NCBI GenBank assembly: GCA_018242765.1
Contig: JAFEBH010000021.1
Coordinates: 62,001-126,000, forward strand
Direction: 5' to 3'
Source: Nitrospira sp.
GTDB taxonomy: Bacteria > Nitrospirota > Nitrospiria > Nitrospirales > Nitrospiraceae
Length of the DNA: 64,000 nt
A model generated the notes under the pieces. That model was given only the letters and a program-made list of their open reading frames with translations. It had not been told where the DNA came from and did no database searches. Both the position numbers and the translations under genes were made by a program. Position 1 is the first letter of the stretch. Each line of letters begins with the position of its first letter. Positions 42,744 through 52,935 of this stretch are shown in pieces.

Positions 42744-44186
<1,443 letters not shown>

Positions 44187-44277
44187 GAGTTCACCCCTTT
44201 TTCTCGAGTGCTAAGTGCTGAGTGCCCAGTGCTGAGGACAGAGGACCCGTTATGACTCAGCATTCAGTACAGTCTAC
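44187..44277. other. atpG-atpD spacer with degenerate short repeats
   Basis: The spacer contains near-repeats of a GTGCTGAGT-like unit (AGTGCTAAGTGCTGAGTGCC, then CAGTGCTGAGGAC). A second spacer (45157-45214) shows a different set built on CAGC (TTTCAGCTGTCGG, TCAGCAATCAGCTCACGG). Such low-complexity spacers are common between genes in this type of genome; the function is unknown. Confidence 0.4.
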
Positions 44278-45156
44278 TTATTTCAACGCTTCGGCACCGC
44301 CGACGATATCCATCAACTCTTTCGTGATCGCCGCCTGCCTGGTCTTGTTGTAATACAGCGTCACTTTCTTGATCAGCTGGCCGGCGTTGCGTGTGGCGCC
44401 ATCCATCGCGGCCATACGAGCCCCATGCTCGGCTGCCGCGGACTCCAACAAAATCCGATAGGCTTGCACCTGAAAATGCTTTGGGATCAAGGCGGCCAAC
44501 AACTCTGCTTCTTCCGGTTCATAGAGGTAGCTACCACTCAGAGCGCCTTCACTGGACGCCCCACTAAATTCCTCTTGGGCGTCGACCGGGAAGAGCTTTT
44601 CGACAATCACCCGCTGCTGAATGGCGGACTTGAATTCGTTGTAGACGACATAGAGTTCGTCGAACGTACCTTTGATGAAATTATCCGTGAGGTCCCCACC
44701 GATGTCGATGGCGTGTTCAAAGGTCAACTTATCGAAGATCCCGGTCCATTCTTGTCGAATCGGCCATGTCCGACGACGGAAGTAATCACGTCCTTTGCGA
44801 CCGATAATACTTAAAGTAACTTGTAACCCTCGTGCTTCGCACTGCCGGACGAACTCCGAACTCTTGCGGGCAATATTGCCGTTGAAGCCACCACAAAGCC
44901 CTCGGTCGCTCGTCACCACCAGCACTTCGACCTTCTTCCCTTCACGCTTCTGGAGGAGGGGATGAGAGGATCGGTTCACACGTTGACTCAGATTACTCAA
45001 TACCCCGCGCATTTTATGCGCATAGGGGCGTGCGGCGAGAATACGGTCCTGAGACCGTTTGAGCTTGGCCGCAGCCACCATCTTCATGGCCTTGGTGATC
45101 TTCTGCGTATTCTTAAATGCTGAAATCTTGCGACGTAATGATTGAAGACTTGGCAT
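44278..45156 (-). CDS. atpG: ATP synthase gamma subunit
   Basis: This 292-residue central-shaft subunit has the conserved N-terminal helix (SLQSLRRKISAFKNTQKITK, AMKMVAAAKLKRSQ) and C-terminal helix (ATRNAGQLIKKVTLYYNKTR, QAAITKELMDIVGGAEAL). Its middle Rossmann-like part contains VVTSDRGLCGGFNGN. Length is typical. Confidence 0.97.
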   Translation of the reverse strand: MPSLQSLRRKISAFKNTQKITKAMKMVAAAKLKRSQDRILAARPYAHKMRGVLSNLSQRVNRSSHPLLQKREGKKVEVLVVTSDRGLCGGFNGNIARKSSEFVRQCEARGLQVTLSIIGRKGRDYFRRRTWPIRQEWTGIFDKLTFEHAIDIGGDLTDNFIKGTFDELYVVYNEFKSAIQQRVIVEKLFPVDAQEEFSGASSEGALSGSYLYEPEEAELLAALIPKHFQVQAYRILLESAAAEHGARMAAMDGATRNAGQLIKKVTLYYNKTRQAAITKELMDIVGGAEALK

Positions 45157-45214
45157 GGATCCTAGCTTTCAGCTGTCGGCTCTCAGCAATCAGCTCACGG
45201 CTGAACGCTGATGG

Positions 45215-46732
45215 CTACTTTGCTCCGTATCCCATTTTCTGCTTGAAGGTCGAGATGATCTCTTTCAACCGTCCACCGACCTTGTCGTCGATCTTACCGA
45301 TCGTCGCCACTTCCTTCTTCAGGTCCGGATGGGTTTGTTGAATATAATGTAGGAGGTCCGCCTCAAACTGCTGAACCTTGTCTACCGCCACGTCGTCGAG
45401 GAATCCCTGCGTACCAGCGTAGATGGAGAGCACTTGATCCGCCACCGGCATCGGTTTGTATTGCCCCTGCTTGAGCAACTCCACCATGCGCACGCCACGA
45501 GCCAGCTGCAGCTGCGTCGCCTTGTCGAGCTCGCTGCCGAACTGAGCAAACGCCGCCATTTCACGATACTGGGCTAAGTCCAACCGGAGCGTACCGGCCA
45601 CCTGTTTCATCGTCTTAATCTGAGCGGATCCGCCGACGCGGGAGACCGATAATCCGACGTTAATAGCCGGGCGGATACCGGAATAGAACAGATCACTGCC
45701 GAGATAGATCTGCCCGTCCGTGATCGAGATGACGTTCGTTGGAATATAGGCCGACACGTCACCCGCTTGCGTTTCAATGATGGGCAACGCGGTGAGGCTC
45801 CCCCCGCCCAGCTTCTCGCTGAGCTTGGCGGCCCGTTCAAGCAAGCGTGAGTGCAAATAAAACACATCTCCCGGATAGGCTTCGCGTCCCGGGGGACGAC
45901 GAAGCAAGAGCGAGAGCTGGCGATAGGCTACGGCATGCTTCGACAAATCGTCATAGACGATCAATGCATGCTTGCCGTTATCACGGAAATACTCTCCGAT
46001 TGCCGCACCTGCGAAAGGTGCCAGAAACTGCATCGGAGCCGGATCACTGGCGCTCGCCGACACCACCATGCTGTACTCCATCGCATGGTTTTCCTCGAGC
46101 GTCTTGACCACGCGGGCAACCGTCGAGCGCTTCTGACCGACGGCCACGTAAATACAGAAAACACCCAAACCCTTTTGATTAATGATCGTATCCACCGCAA
46201 TAGCCGTTTTGCCGGTCTGACGATCGCCGATGATCAACTCTCGCTGACCACGACCGATCGGGATCATGGCGTCGATAGCCTTGATACCGGTCTGCAGCGG
46301 CTCTCGGACTGATTGGCGTGTATTCACGCCGGGAGCAACCACTTCGATCCGGGAATGATGCGGGGACTGGATCGGCCCCTTGCCGTCGATCGGCTGACCG
46401 ATGGCATTGACGACTCGACCGACGAGCGCCTCGCCGACCGGGATTTCCGCAATACGGCCGGTCCGCTTGACTGGATCGCCTTCCTTGATTCCGACGTCGT
46501 CACCCATCAACACGGCGCCGACGTTGTCTTCTTCAAGGTTCAGCGCAATCCCATAGAGTCCACCAGGGAACTCCAACATCTCTCCGGCCATGGCCCCATC
46601 CAGACCATACACCTTAGCAATGCCGTCGCCGACCTGAATGACCGACCCGGTTTCCTTGACATCAACCTGTTTGTCGAAACCCTTGATCTTTTCCTTAATA
46701 ATCGCACTGATTTCTTCGGCCCTGATCTGCAT
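45215..46732 (-). CDS. atpA: ATP synthase alpha subunit
   Basis: This 505-residue non-catalytic nucleotide-binding subunit has the P-loop RELIIGDRQTGKTAIAVDTI (~165) and the arginine-finger region SVSRVGGSAQIKTMKQVAG (~365). It begins MQIRAEEISAIIKEKIKGF, as usual. It sits between atpH (10 bp upstream) and atpG. Confidence 0.98.
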   Translation of the reverse strand: MQIRAEEISAIIKEKIKGFDKQVDVKETGSVIQVGDGIAKVYGLDGAMAGEMLEFPGGLYGIALNLEEDNVGAVLMGDDVGIKEGDPVKRTGRIAEIPVGEALVGRVVNAIGQPIDGKGPIQSPHHSRIEVVAPGVNTRQSVREPLQTGIKAIDAMIPIGRGQRELIIGDRQTGKTAIAVDTIINQKGLGVFCIYVAVGQKRSTVARVVKTLEENHAMEYSMVVSASASDPAPMQFLAPFAGAAIGEYFRDNGKHALIVYDDLSKHAVAYRQLSLLLRRPPGREAYPGDVFYLHSRLLERAAKLSEKLGGGSLTALPIIETQAGDVSAYIPTNVISITDGQIYLGSDLFYSGIRPAINVGLSVSRVGGSAQIKTMKQVAGTLRLDLAQYREMAAFAQFGSELDKATQLQLARGVRMVELLKQGQYKPMPVADQVLSIYAGTQGFLDDVAVDKVQQFEADLLHYIQQTHPDLKKEVATIGKIDDKVGGRLKEIISTFKQKMGYGAK

Positions 46733-46742
46733 GACAACTCCT

Positions 46743-47282
46743 TTATTCTCGAGTCAACGCCACGTGCAGGTCGCGCAGGCGGCCTTGGACGGTGCTGTCG
46801 ACCACCGTGCTGCCGATGCGGATCTGCAGCCCGGCAAGATGACTCGCGTCGGTCTGGAACGTGACATCCACTTCGCGCTTGAGTGTGTCACGCAGCCGCG
46901 CTTTAATCCGCTCTTGTTCGGGAAGGGGAAGTACCGTTGCGGAGGACACGGTCACAGGCTGAGTGCCCTTCGACTGATCAACCAATTTTCCAAACGCCAC
47001 GGCAATCTCGGGCAGGAACCCGACTCGGCTCTTCTTCACCAACTGTCCAAGAAATGCCTGACCTGCCTGTGGGCAAGCCAACTTGTCAGCCAACCCCCTC
47101 AGCACCGAAATCTTTTCCTCGACGCTGAACGCAGGGGATGCCACCACGTGTCGAAGTTGGTCAGACTCCTTCATAGCCTGCCCCAGACTATCGAGAGCTT
47201 TTCGCGTCACATCGATGCTGGATTGGTCAAGGAGTTCGAAGAGGGCCTGTGCGTAACGTCGCGCAACTGTTGTTTTAATCAC
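46743..47282 (-). CDS. atpH: ATP synthase delta subunit
   Basis: This 179-residue peripheral-stalk subunit has the N-terminal helical bundle (VARRYAQALFELLDQSSIDV) and the conserved C-terminal block LAGLQIRIGSTVVDSTVQGR. It opens the atpHAGDC operon; atpB, atpE and atpF are not in the window, so the F0 genes must be elsewhere. Confidence 0.95.
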   Translation of the reverse strand: MIKTTVARRYAQALFELLDQSSIDVTRKALDSLGQAMKESDQLRHVVASPAFSVEEKISVLRGLADKLACPQAGQAFLGQLVKKSRVGFLPEIAVAFGKLVDQSKGTQPVTVSSATVLPLPEQERIKARLRDTLKREVDVTFQTDASHLAGLQIRIGSTVVDSTVQGRLRDLHVALTRE

Positions 47283-47323
47283 CGTTCTCGACTCACCTAC
47301 ATTATTTAGACGGACCTTAAAGT

Positions 47324-47340
47324 TTCGTGAAATTCACGAA
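47324..47340. promoter_or_regulatory. Near-perfect palindrome upstream of atpH
   Basis: TTCGTGAA-A-TTCACGAA is an 8+1+8 perfect inverted repeat, 42 bp upstream of the atpH start and ~200 bp from the divergent HEAT gene. The shape is that of a dimeric repressor or activator site controlling the atp operon. The regulator is unknown. Confidence 0.4.
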
Positions 47341-47536
47341 GCAGAGCTCGCGAAGTTAGCATTGGGGATGAGGAGCTGTCAATATCACTCTCTTCCACAT
47401 TGATCATCGCAAACCATCCTCTGAATTAAGAGAGCAGGTGTATACTAAAATTTAACCGAGAGATGAGCTTCGATGAAACCAACAAGCACCACGGTACCAC
47501 CTGAAGAAGCAGCACAAGCGGGAGTGGAGTAAGGAG

Positions 47537-48625
47537 ATGTGGTATCCATTCCGTATTGCTGTTCCAATACTCCTCTCCGCTTTTGTTTTGAGTCTGCTTG
47601 AGTCTCCGGGATTGGCCTACCGTGAGTACTTCACACCGGAACAACGGACTCAACTGGAGAAGATCCAGACGGTGTTCGTCGATGCGCTGACCCTCACAGA
47701 CAACGGCTCAGCGGATGCCACCCCGCTCATCGACACCGTCGTCCAACGGTTGGCCGACGCCGGATACTCGGCCGTTCGACATTCTACGCAAGCTCACGAC
47801 GTCATCCTTCGCGTAAAATGCGAACAGCGCAAGACCTGGGAAGGCACGGCCGTGACGGGTGGAGATGCAGACCTTCCCGATGCCCCGTCCCGACTCTGGA
47901 AAGGACCAGCCTGCCAACTGACCTACCTGCTCGGAGGCATGAAGATCAAGTGGCAGAAAGAAGTACGCACTGACTTTGAAGATGCCGTGGCGGCCGCCCA
48001 GGCGGCACAAGCGCCGGATGCCGGTCGTTACGTGATGACGAAGCTGCAGGAAGCCTTAGGGAAGTATGAATTTCCCCTGTTGCTGGCGGCGGAATGGGGT
48101 CACTCGGATCGACTGCTCAGGTTGCTTGATGCTCCAGACACCAGCCAAGCCAGAAAACTCAAGATCATGTCGCTTCTTGGAGACATGCAGGCCGATGCAG
48201 CGATGCCGAAGTTGAAGGAGGCGCTCAAGGACCGCGATCTGGCCAAGCAAGCGCTCTCAGCAATCGGCAACCTCGGCAGAGACGGTATCCCGCTGCTCAT
48301 TGAGCTGATGAACGCCTCACCGCAGCTGGAGGTTCAAGCTGCAGCAGCAAAATCCTTAGGGCAGCTCGGCGGCCTCCATGGTGACGCATCGGTCGTCTTG
48401 CCCTTACTGGCAAAACTCCAAGATCCAAAGACGGACTGGACGGTGCTGACGGAAGTCGCCTGGGCACTCGGCAAGATCCCGGACAAGCGATCGATCCAGC
48501 CGCTGTATGACCTCGACAAGAAGCTACAAGCCATTCGCGACCCCGACAACGTGACGCTGAAGAAGCTCAAGGAAGCGGTGTTCTGGTCTATCAAGCAATG
48601 CGACACGTGGGATCAGTATAGCTGA
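47537..48625 (+). CDS. Secreted HEAT-repeat protein
   Basis: This 362-residue protein has a signal peptide (FRIAVPILLSAFVLSLLESPGLA) and an N-terminal ~150-residue domain with two Cys (RVKCEQRKTW and GPACQLTYL). A C-terminal HEAT-repeat array follows (~165-345): MPKLKEALKDRDLAKQALSA, AAAKSLGQLGG and TEVAWALGKIPDKRSIQPLY. It probably serves as a periplasmic scaffold. The final ~20 codons recur at 49401-49465. A GGAGTGGAG ribosome-binding site lies before ATG 47537. Confidence 0.75.
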   Translation: MWYPFRIAVPILLSAFVLSLLESPGLAYREYFTPEQRTQLEKIQTVFVDALTLTDNGSADATPLIDTVVQRLADAGYSAVRHSTQAHDVILRVKCEQRKTWEGTAVTGGDADLPDAPSRLWKGPACQLTYLLGGMKIKWQKEVRTDFEDAVAAAQAAQAPDAGRYVMTKLQEALGKYEFPLLLAAEWGHSDRLLRLLDAPDTSQARKLKIMSLLGDMQADAAMPKLKEALKDRDLAKQALSAIGNLGRDGIPLLIELMNASPQLEVQAAAAKSLGQLGGLHGDASVVLPLLAKLQDPKTDWTVLTEVAWALGKIPDKRSIQPLYDLDKKLQAIRDPDNVTLKKLKEAVFWSIKQCDTWDQYS

Positions 48626-48758
48626 GCTTACATGCCTTGCGTCCCTAAATGGCAACAAGTAGACTTACCGCTACCGGGAATCTAACGGCAGAACATTTGC
48701 CGTGCACCGATACGACGTGAGGCCATGGTGCGCCGGCTGAGGCAAGAAGGGGCCGTGC

Positions 48759-48997
48759 TTGAGTCCGACTATCTTTAAGGCTGGAGGATTTCGTTTCTAC
48801 TTTTCTCTCGGGAGGAGCGCCGAATACACGTTCACGTCTATTGTAAGCGTGGCGAAGCAAAGTTCTGGTTGAAGCCAAGGATTGAGCTCGCACGAAATTT
48901 CGGAATGTCTGCCATGCAGCTCCGTTCGGCCAAGGCCATCATCGAGGAGCGCAAAGATGAAATCTGCAACGCTTGGGAAGAACATTTCGGGAGCTGA
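48759..48997 (+). pseudogene. DUF4160-like gene, frameshifted
   Basis: The frame begins at TTG 48759 (MSPTIFKAGGFRFYF) and is lost at a run of four T (48801-48804), where five would restore it. After the shift it continues SREERRIHVHVYCKRGEAKF..., IELARNFGMSAMQLRSAKAI, IEERKDEICNAWEEHFGS, TGA. Both parts match DUF4160, a small domain usually paired with DUF2442 in toxin-antitoxin-like modules. Either decayed or a homopolymer sequencing error. Confidence 0.7.
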
Positions 48998-49269
48998 AGT
49001 TACCAACATCTCGAAGCACGGCTTCTGGATCTTACTGGCCGACCAAGAGATCTTTGTCGCCTTCAAGGCCTTTCCCTGGTTCAAAGGCGCTTCGGTAGAT
49101 AGAGATCATCAACATCGAATGGCCGCAACCACATCACCTCTATTGGCCTGCTCTCGATATCGATCTTGCTGTTGCGTCCATTCAATCCCCTGAGAAGTTC
49201 CCCCTCGTCTCCAAAATCCCGCGGAGGACAAAGTCATCCAGTCGGCGAACAAAGCTGACACGCGTCTAA
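48957..49269 (+). pseudogene. DUF2442-like gene, frameshifted
   Basis: ATG 48957 overlaps the DUF4160 3' end, as is usual for this pair. The frame MKSATLGKNISGAEVTNISK, HGFWILLADQEIFVAFKAFP, WFKGASV matches DUF2442. Near 49098-49102 an extra base shifts it to a second frame, EIINIEWPQPHHLYWPALDI, DLAVASIQSPEKFPLVSK, which completes the domain and runs to TAA 49267-49269. The module is thus broken in both genes. Confidence 0.7.
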
Positions 49270-49400
49270 CCAGGAAGGCGACCAACTCGATATGACATGG
49301 TAGTGAGGCCTTCGATTACACCCTGGAATGTCTTGACAATCACAGTATGACGGTGAGACGCAGGAAACCATAAATGGTACCAGATCCCTGACTTTCTTCA

Positions 49401-49465
49401 GGAAGCTCAAGGAAGCGGTGTTCTGGGCGATCAAGCAGTGCGATACATGGGATCAATACAGCTAG
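49401..49465 (+). pseudogene. Second copy of the HEAT gene's last ~20 codons
   Basis: At an exact 840-bp offset from 48561-48625, the DNA repeats with about eight differences over 60 bp, keeping the frame: KLKEAVFWAIKQCDTWDQYS and a stop (TAG instead of TGA). Similarity continues a few bases past the stop. The broken DUF4160/DUF2442 pair lies between the copies, so a duplication or insertion event that brought it in is possible. Confidence 0.75.
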
Positions 49466-49784
49466 CGCTTACCCTACCAAATTTTCCACGAGCACTGCCG
49501 TATTCGGCAACCAAAATGGCTGCCCTACGAGGGAACCCCCTTCGCTTTTCATTACACAAAAAATCGCCGGGGTTGTCATGTTCCCGGAACTCAAGGGATA
49601 TGAGGGTTCAATGGCGCAGAACCGTCAGTTGATTTAGGTATGTTTCCTAGTGCCAGATTATTGACGAGGACCATGAGGGCCGGCAAACAAGACTCAACAC
49701 CTCAGACATCGCTCGTGATCCACCGATGAGTCGGATCTGGTGTTGGGGCCCCAGCAGGGAGCAGCCTGCTGGGGATTCTGAGGC
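49466..49784. other. 319-bp gap before the RTX gene's 3' end
   Basis: No coding frame is supported. It contains the terminator-like hairpin at 49749-49774. Confidence 0.4.
49749..49774 (-). terminator. Terminator-like hairpin of the RTX gene
   Basis: CCCCAGCAGG (49749-49758) pairs perfectly with CCTGCTGGGG (49765-49774), loop GAGCAG, ten bases past the RTX stop codon. No strong T-run follows on the minus strand, so strength is uncertain. Confidence 0.6.
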
Positions 49785-51065
49785 TTACAGGAGGATGTCG
49801 GTGCCGGCTCCCCCAACCACAAGCGCCGGGGCGCCGACTAGCTGAATCTCAAACTCCGCCGCTGCATCGGCATCGGTGTTGCCCTGGAGAACCCCACCGA
49901 CATACCGGAGGTGACCCGTCGTAAAAGACCCACCCCATATGAAAGCCTGGTTGCCAGCTACCAGACTATTGGCATCGATCGTGGTTAGATCAATCCGATC
50001 GCCGACTACCGCGCCCGCGCCGGCAAATCCTACGATCTTATCCCGACTTGCTCCAACAGGGCTTTCGTTGACGGAATTATAATCAAAAAGATCATTCCCC
50101 GTGCCGCCATTCAGCGTATCGAGCCCGAGCCCCCCGATCAGAGTGTCGTTGCCACTGCCGCCGTTGAGCGTATCGTTACCTAAACCACCATTTATAGTGT
50201 CGTTACCATTGCCGCCAGACAATGAATTATTTGCAGCACTACCTGTAATTACATCATTGCCAGCCGTGCCAATTACATTTTCAATACTGACCAGAGTATC
50301 TGTCAAAACAGAGTTCCCTGGGAAACTCACGACACCTGTCGAGAGGTTCGCGTTAATCGGTCCGGCATAGAATGCATAAGAAGTCGTATCAACCCCTGTA
50401 CCTCCATTAATGAGGTCAAAACCGAACCCTCCATCTAAAAAGTCATTGCCTGCCCCGCCATTAAGCGTATCGTTGCCATTGCCGCCAGACAATGAATTAT
50501 TTGCAGCACTGCCTGTGATTACATCATTGCCAGCCGTGCCAATTACATTTTCAATACTGACCAGAGTATCTGTCAAAACAGAGTTCCCTGGGAAACTCAC
50601 GACACCTGTCGAGAGGTTCGCATTAATCGGTCCGGCATAGAATGCATAAGAAGTCGTATCAACCCCTGTACCTCCATTAATGAGGTCAAAACCGAACCCT
50701 CCATCTAAAAAGTCATTGCCTGCCCCGCCATTAAGCGTATCGTTGCCATTGCCGCCAGACAATGAATTATTTGCAGCACTGCCTGTGATTACATCATTGC
50801 CAGCCGTACCAATTACATTTTCAATACTGACCAGAGTATCTGTCAAAACAGAGTTCCCTGGGAAACTCACGACACCTGTCGAGAGGTTCGCGTTAATCGG
50901 TCCGGCATAGAATGCATAAGAAGTCGTATCAACTCCCGCACCTCCATCAATGAGGTCAAAACCGAACCTTCCATCTAAAAAGTCATTGCCATTGAGGCCA
51001 AATAGGCGATCATCACCATTGCTACCAACGATAGTGTCATTACCGTTTGTACCGAAAAAATCCAT
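49785..51065 (-). CDS. RTX/hemolysin-type calcium-binding repeat protein
   Basis: From ATG 51065, preceded by GGAGGAGG, the product is 426 residues. It is built of GGxGxDxLxG-type nonapeptides (GGNGNDTLNGGAGNDFLDGG) that bind Ca2+ as parallel beta-rolls outside the cell, and has no Sec signal. The last ~100 residues (RDKIVGFAGAGAVVGDRIDL, then EIQLVGAPALVVGGAGTDIL) resemble the serralysin C-terminal domain, a type I secretion signal. There is no enzymatic domain. Three almost identical 90-residue units occur. No type I secretion genes are adjacent. Confidence 0.85.
   Translation of the reverse strand: MDFFGTNGNDTIVGSNGDDRLFGLNGNDFLDGRFGFDLIDGGAGVDTTSYAFYAGPINANLSTGVVSFPGNSVLTDTLVSIENVIGTAGNDVITGSAANNSLSGGNGNDTLNGGAGNDFLDGGFGFDLINGGTGVDTTSYAFYAGPINANLSTGVVSFPGNSVLTDTLVSIENVIGTAGNDVITGSAANNSLSGGNGNDTLNGGAGNDFLDGGFGFDLINGGTGVDTTSYAFYAGPINANLSTGVVSFPGNSVLTDTLVSIENVIGTAGNDVITGSAANNSLSGGNGNDTINGGLGNDTLNGGSGNDTLIGGLGLDTLNGGTGNDLFDYNSVNESPVGASRDKIVGFAGAGAVVGDRIDLTTIDANSLVAGNQAFIWGGSFTTGHLRYVGGVLQGNTDADAAAEFEIQLVGAPALVVGGAGTDILL
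50205..51013 (-). repeat. Three near-identical 270-bp internal repeats of the RTX gene
   Basis: The same sequence recurs at a 270-bp period (for example GCCGCCAGAC at 50211, 50481 and 50751), encoding 90-residue units. Each holds a beta-roll block and the non-RTX spacer YAFYAGPINANLSTGVVSFP. Very few differences separate the units, pointing to recent expansion or gene conversion. Confidence 0.9.
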
Positions 51066-51116
51066 ACCAGACCTCCTCCTATTTTGGTTACGTCCAGCGT
51101 AGTGTCGCCCATGCAC

Positions 51117-51296
51117 CGTCCACTAGCATGACGCACCTGTGATTGACCGTATGGGCTCCAACCCTATAGACCTAATAAACCTAGAGAGCAACTAGTAATT
51201 CTACTAGACAGTACCTGATCAACACGGCTCGTTCACACGCAAAGACCACGCTGCGAGGAAAACGAGGAGAATAGCCTGATCGGCCAGTGTGGTTAT
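51117..51296. other. 180-bp upstream region of the RTX gene
   Basis: Non-coding. It holds the presumed RTX promoter; no boxes can be assigned firmly. Confidence 0.3.
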
Positions 51297-51662
51297 TCAG
51301 AAAGAACCGCCCGTAGTGGATCTCGTTCGACTCCCCCTGTATCTGAATAGATTCAGCGAGATGTATCGTTGTTTAGTGAGATTGGATGCTGCCAGAATCT
51401 CAAGTAATCTAGGAGGGCATCGACTGGACGATTGAGACCGACGATGCACTGTACTGTTCGCCAGTTTGGCCATCATGCGGAGAGCTTTCATGGCTCCGAA
51501 CCAGCCTGCATCGGTTGTACGGAGGAAGATGAGCAGCTGACCGGAGTCTTTCAGCATCGACAGTGGGAGCGCGTATTGGTCCGATAGTTGTCCGTCCTTG
51601 TTTACCACGCGTAGCTCAATCCACGCTAAGGCCGCCCAGCCATACCTGTTCATTCCCGTCAC
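51297..51662 (-). CDS. Hypothetical protein, possibly degenerate
   Basis: A 121-codon frame from GTG 51662. The N-terminal half (WAALAWIELRVVNKDGQLSD, YALPLSMLKDSGQLLIFLRT) looks protein-like; the C-terminal half is Arg/Ser-rich and less convincing. Two more minus-strand frames (51659-51895 and 51832-52092) lie upstream. The second has a hydrophobic start (YGLIWVSPALFIDLIFEICE), so the stretch may be one or two decayed genes. I do not recognise any of them. Confidence 0.3.
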   Translation of the reverse strand: MTGMNRYGWAALAWIELRVVNKDGQLSDQYALPLSMLKDSGQLLIFLRTTDAGWFGAMKALRMMAKLANSTVHRRSQSSSRCPPRLLEILAASNLTKQRYISLNLFRYRGSRTRSTTGGSF

Positions 51663-52189
51663 ATAGTTGCCTCGTACGCCGCTTCACCCGAAGCGAACGC
51701 ACCATCCGTTGATCGGTAGCATTCGAAAGTGCAATGGCTTCCCGTTTCTTGAACCAGCGAGACTTCAATACATAGGCACGGCAGGCAGGATGACCTCCTG
51801 ATACTGGCGGGACTTGCGAAGCCCTGTTCGATCAGCTCGGCACAAACACAGGGTGAAATTTCGCCACAATCGGACAGAGTACGATGCGATACCAAAATGT
51901 AAGAGCCGAGTCACCTAGGGCAGCAGGATGAAGCAGGGCGCTAAGAGCAGGAGGCCCAGAGTCGCCGCCACGAGGAGGCTCAGCAAAAAGTAGATCATCG
52001 GGGAAGGCGAGAGCAAAGACGACCTCGCAGATTTCAAAGATCAGATCGATGAACAGGGCCGGGCTCACCCAAATGAGGCCATACAAGACCAACCTAAAAA
52101 TTCTGAAAAAATCCTGTCAGGCCTTGCAATCGAACATTGCCAAGCATGATATAGGCCCAGGAAGGAATATACTTGGCCACAGATCGTTT

Positions 52190-52624
52190 ATGAGTGATAC
52201 CTACAGCCTCGCCCGCTTCCTCACCGCCCAGACGCCCATCTACGACACAGTCCTCGCTGAACTAAGGGCAGGAAGAAAATCCAGCCACTGGATCTGGTTC
52301 ATCTTTCCGCAGATCGCTGGTCTCGGTCACAGTGCCATGGCACAGCAATTCGCCATCGCCTCGCTCAACGAAGCCAAAGCTTATCTGCAACACCCAATCC
52401 TAGGTCCCAGGCTCAGAGCCTGTACGCAGCTGGTCCTGAATGTAGAAGGGTGCAGTGCCGAAGAGATCTTCGGCTATCCTGACAACTTGAAATTCCGGTC
52501 CTGCATGACCTTATTTTTGATCGCGACCACCGACAACACTCTCTTCAAAAACGCCCTGCACAAATACTTCGACGGCAAGCCAGACCAACTGACCCTCGAC
52601 ATCCTGGCACAGCAATCGTTTTAG
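52190..52624 (+). CDS. DUF1810 domain protein
   Basis: From ATG 52190 the product is 144 residues; the frame is open upstream to 52049. It matches DUF1810 over its length: YSLARFLTAQTPIYDTVLAE, LRAGRKSSHWIWFIFPQIAG, LGHSAMAQQFAIASLNEAKAYL and CSAEEIFGYPDNLKFRSCMT. The fold is related to macrodomain-associated YbiA-like families but the role is unknown. The last part (HKYFDGKPDQLTLDIL) is typical. Confidence 0.85.
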   Translation: MSDTYSLARFLTAQTPIYDTVLAELRAGRKSSHWIWFIFPQIAGLGHSAMAQQFAIASLNEAKAYLQHPILGPRLRACTQLVLNVEGCSAEEIFGYPDNLKFRSCMTLFLIATTDNTLFKNALHKYFDGKPDQLTLDILAQQSF

Positions 52625-52935
52625 AGCAGATAAGGGTGGCAGATGGGGGGCGCGAATCTTGTGTTGTGTATGGCGGAGGAATATTGCTCCAGCTTTTCCA
52701 CGCGACACCCCTCAACGACCACCTCCTTCACACGAAGAAGATCCACGGCATCGACCGCATGGGGCTCTAATGACGGGCTTATCTCAAGGAACCAGAAGGA
52801 AAGGATCTATTGATATGGTGATGCACAGAAGACTCGGCACGGCTGCACCGCGCCAACCCCGAAAAACTAGAAGGCTGGAATGGCTGGCGCGTCATAGACG
52901 CACCAGCCTAGGCATCAAGAAACAGGTCTCACTCA
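52625..52935. other. 311-bp gap with a terminator hairpin
   Basis: A 96-codon plus-strand frame (52659-52949) has Arg/Pro-rich content and no ribosome-binding site, so it is not called. The hairpin at 52882-52908 is the only clear structure. Confidence 0.4.
52882..52908 (-). terminator. Terminator-like hairpin
   Basis: GGCTGG (52882-52887) and GCGTC pair with GACGC and CCAGCC (52903-52908), one mismatch, loop ATA. It lies 28 bp past the end of the minus-strand 85-aa gene; TTTTT follows about 20 bases further on that strand. Confidence 0.5.

Noticed and set aside
50101..50910. Three plus-strand frames with repeated Leu/Pro-rich sequence
   Set aside because: They are antisense shadows of the RTX 270-bp repeats; their content simply mirrors the Gly/Asp repeat of the true gene.
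50205..51013. Repeat period suggesting a CRISPR-like array
   Set aside because: The unit is 270 bp, is in frame, and encodes RTX beta-rolls; there are no short repeats with unique spacers.
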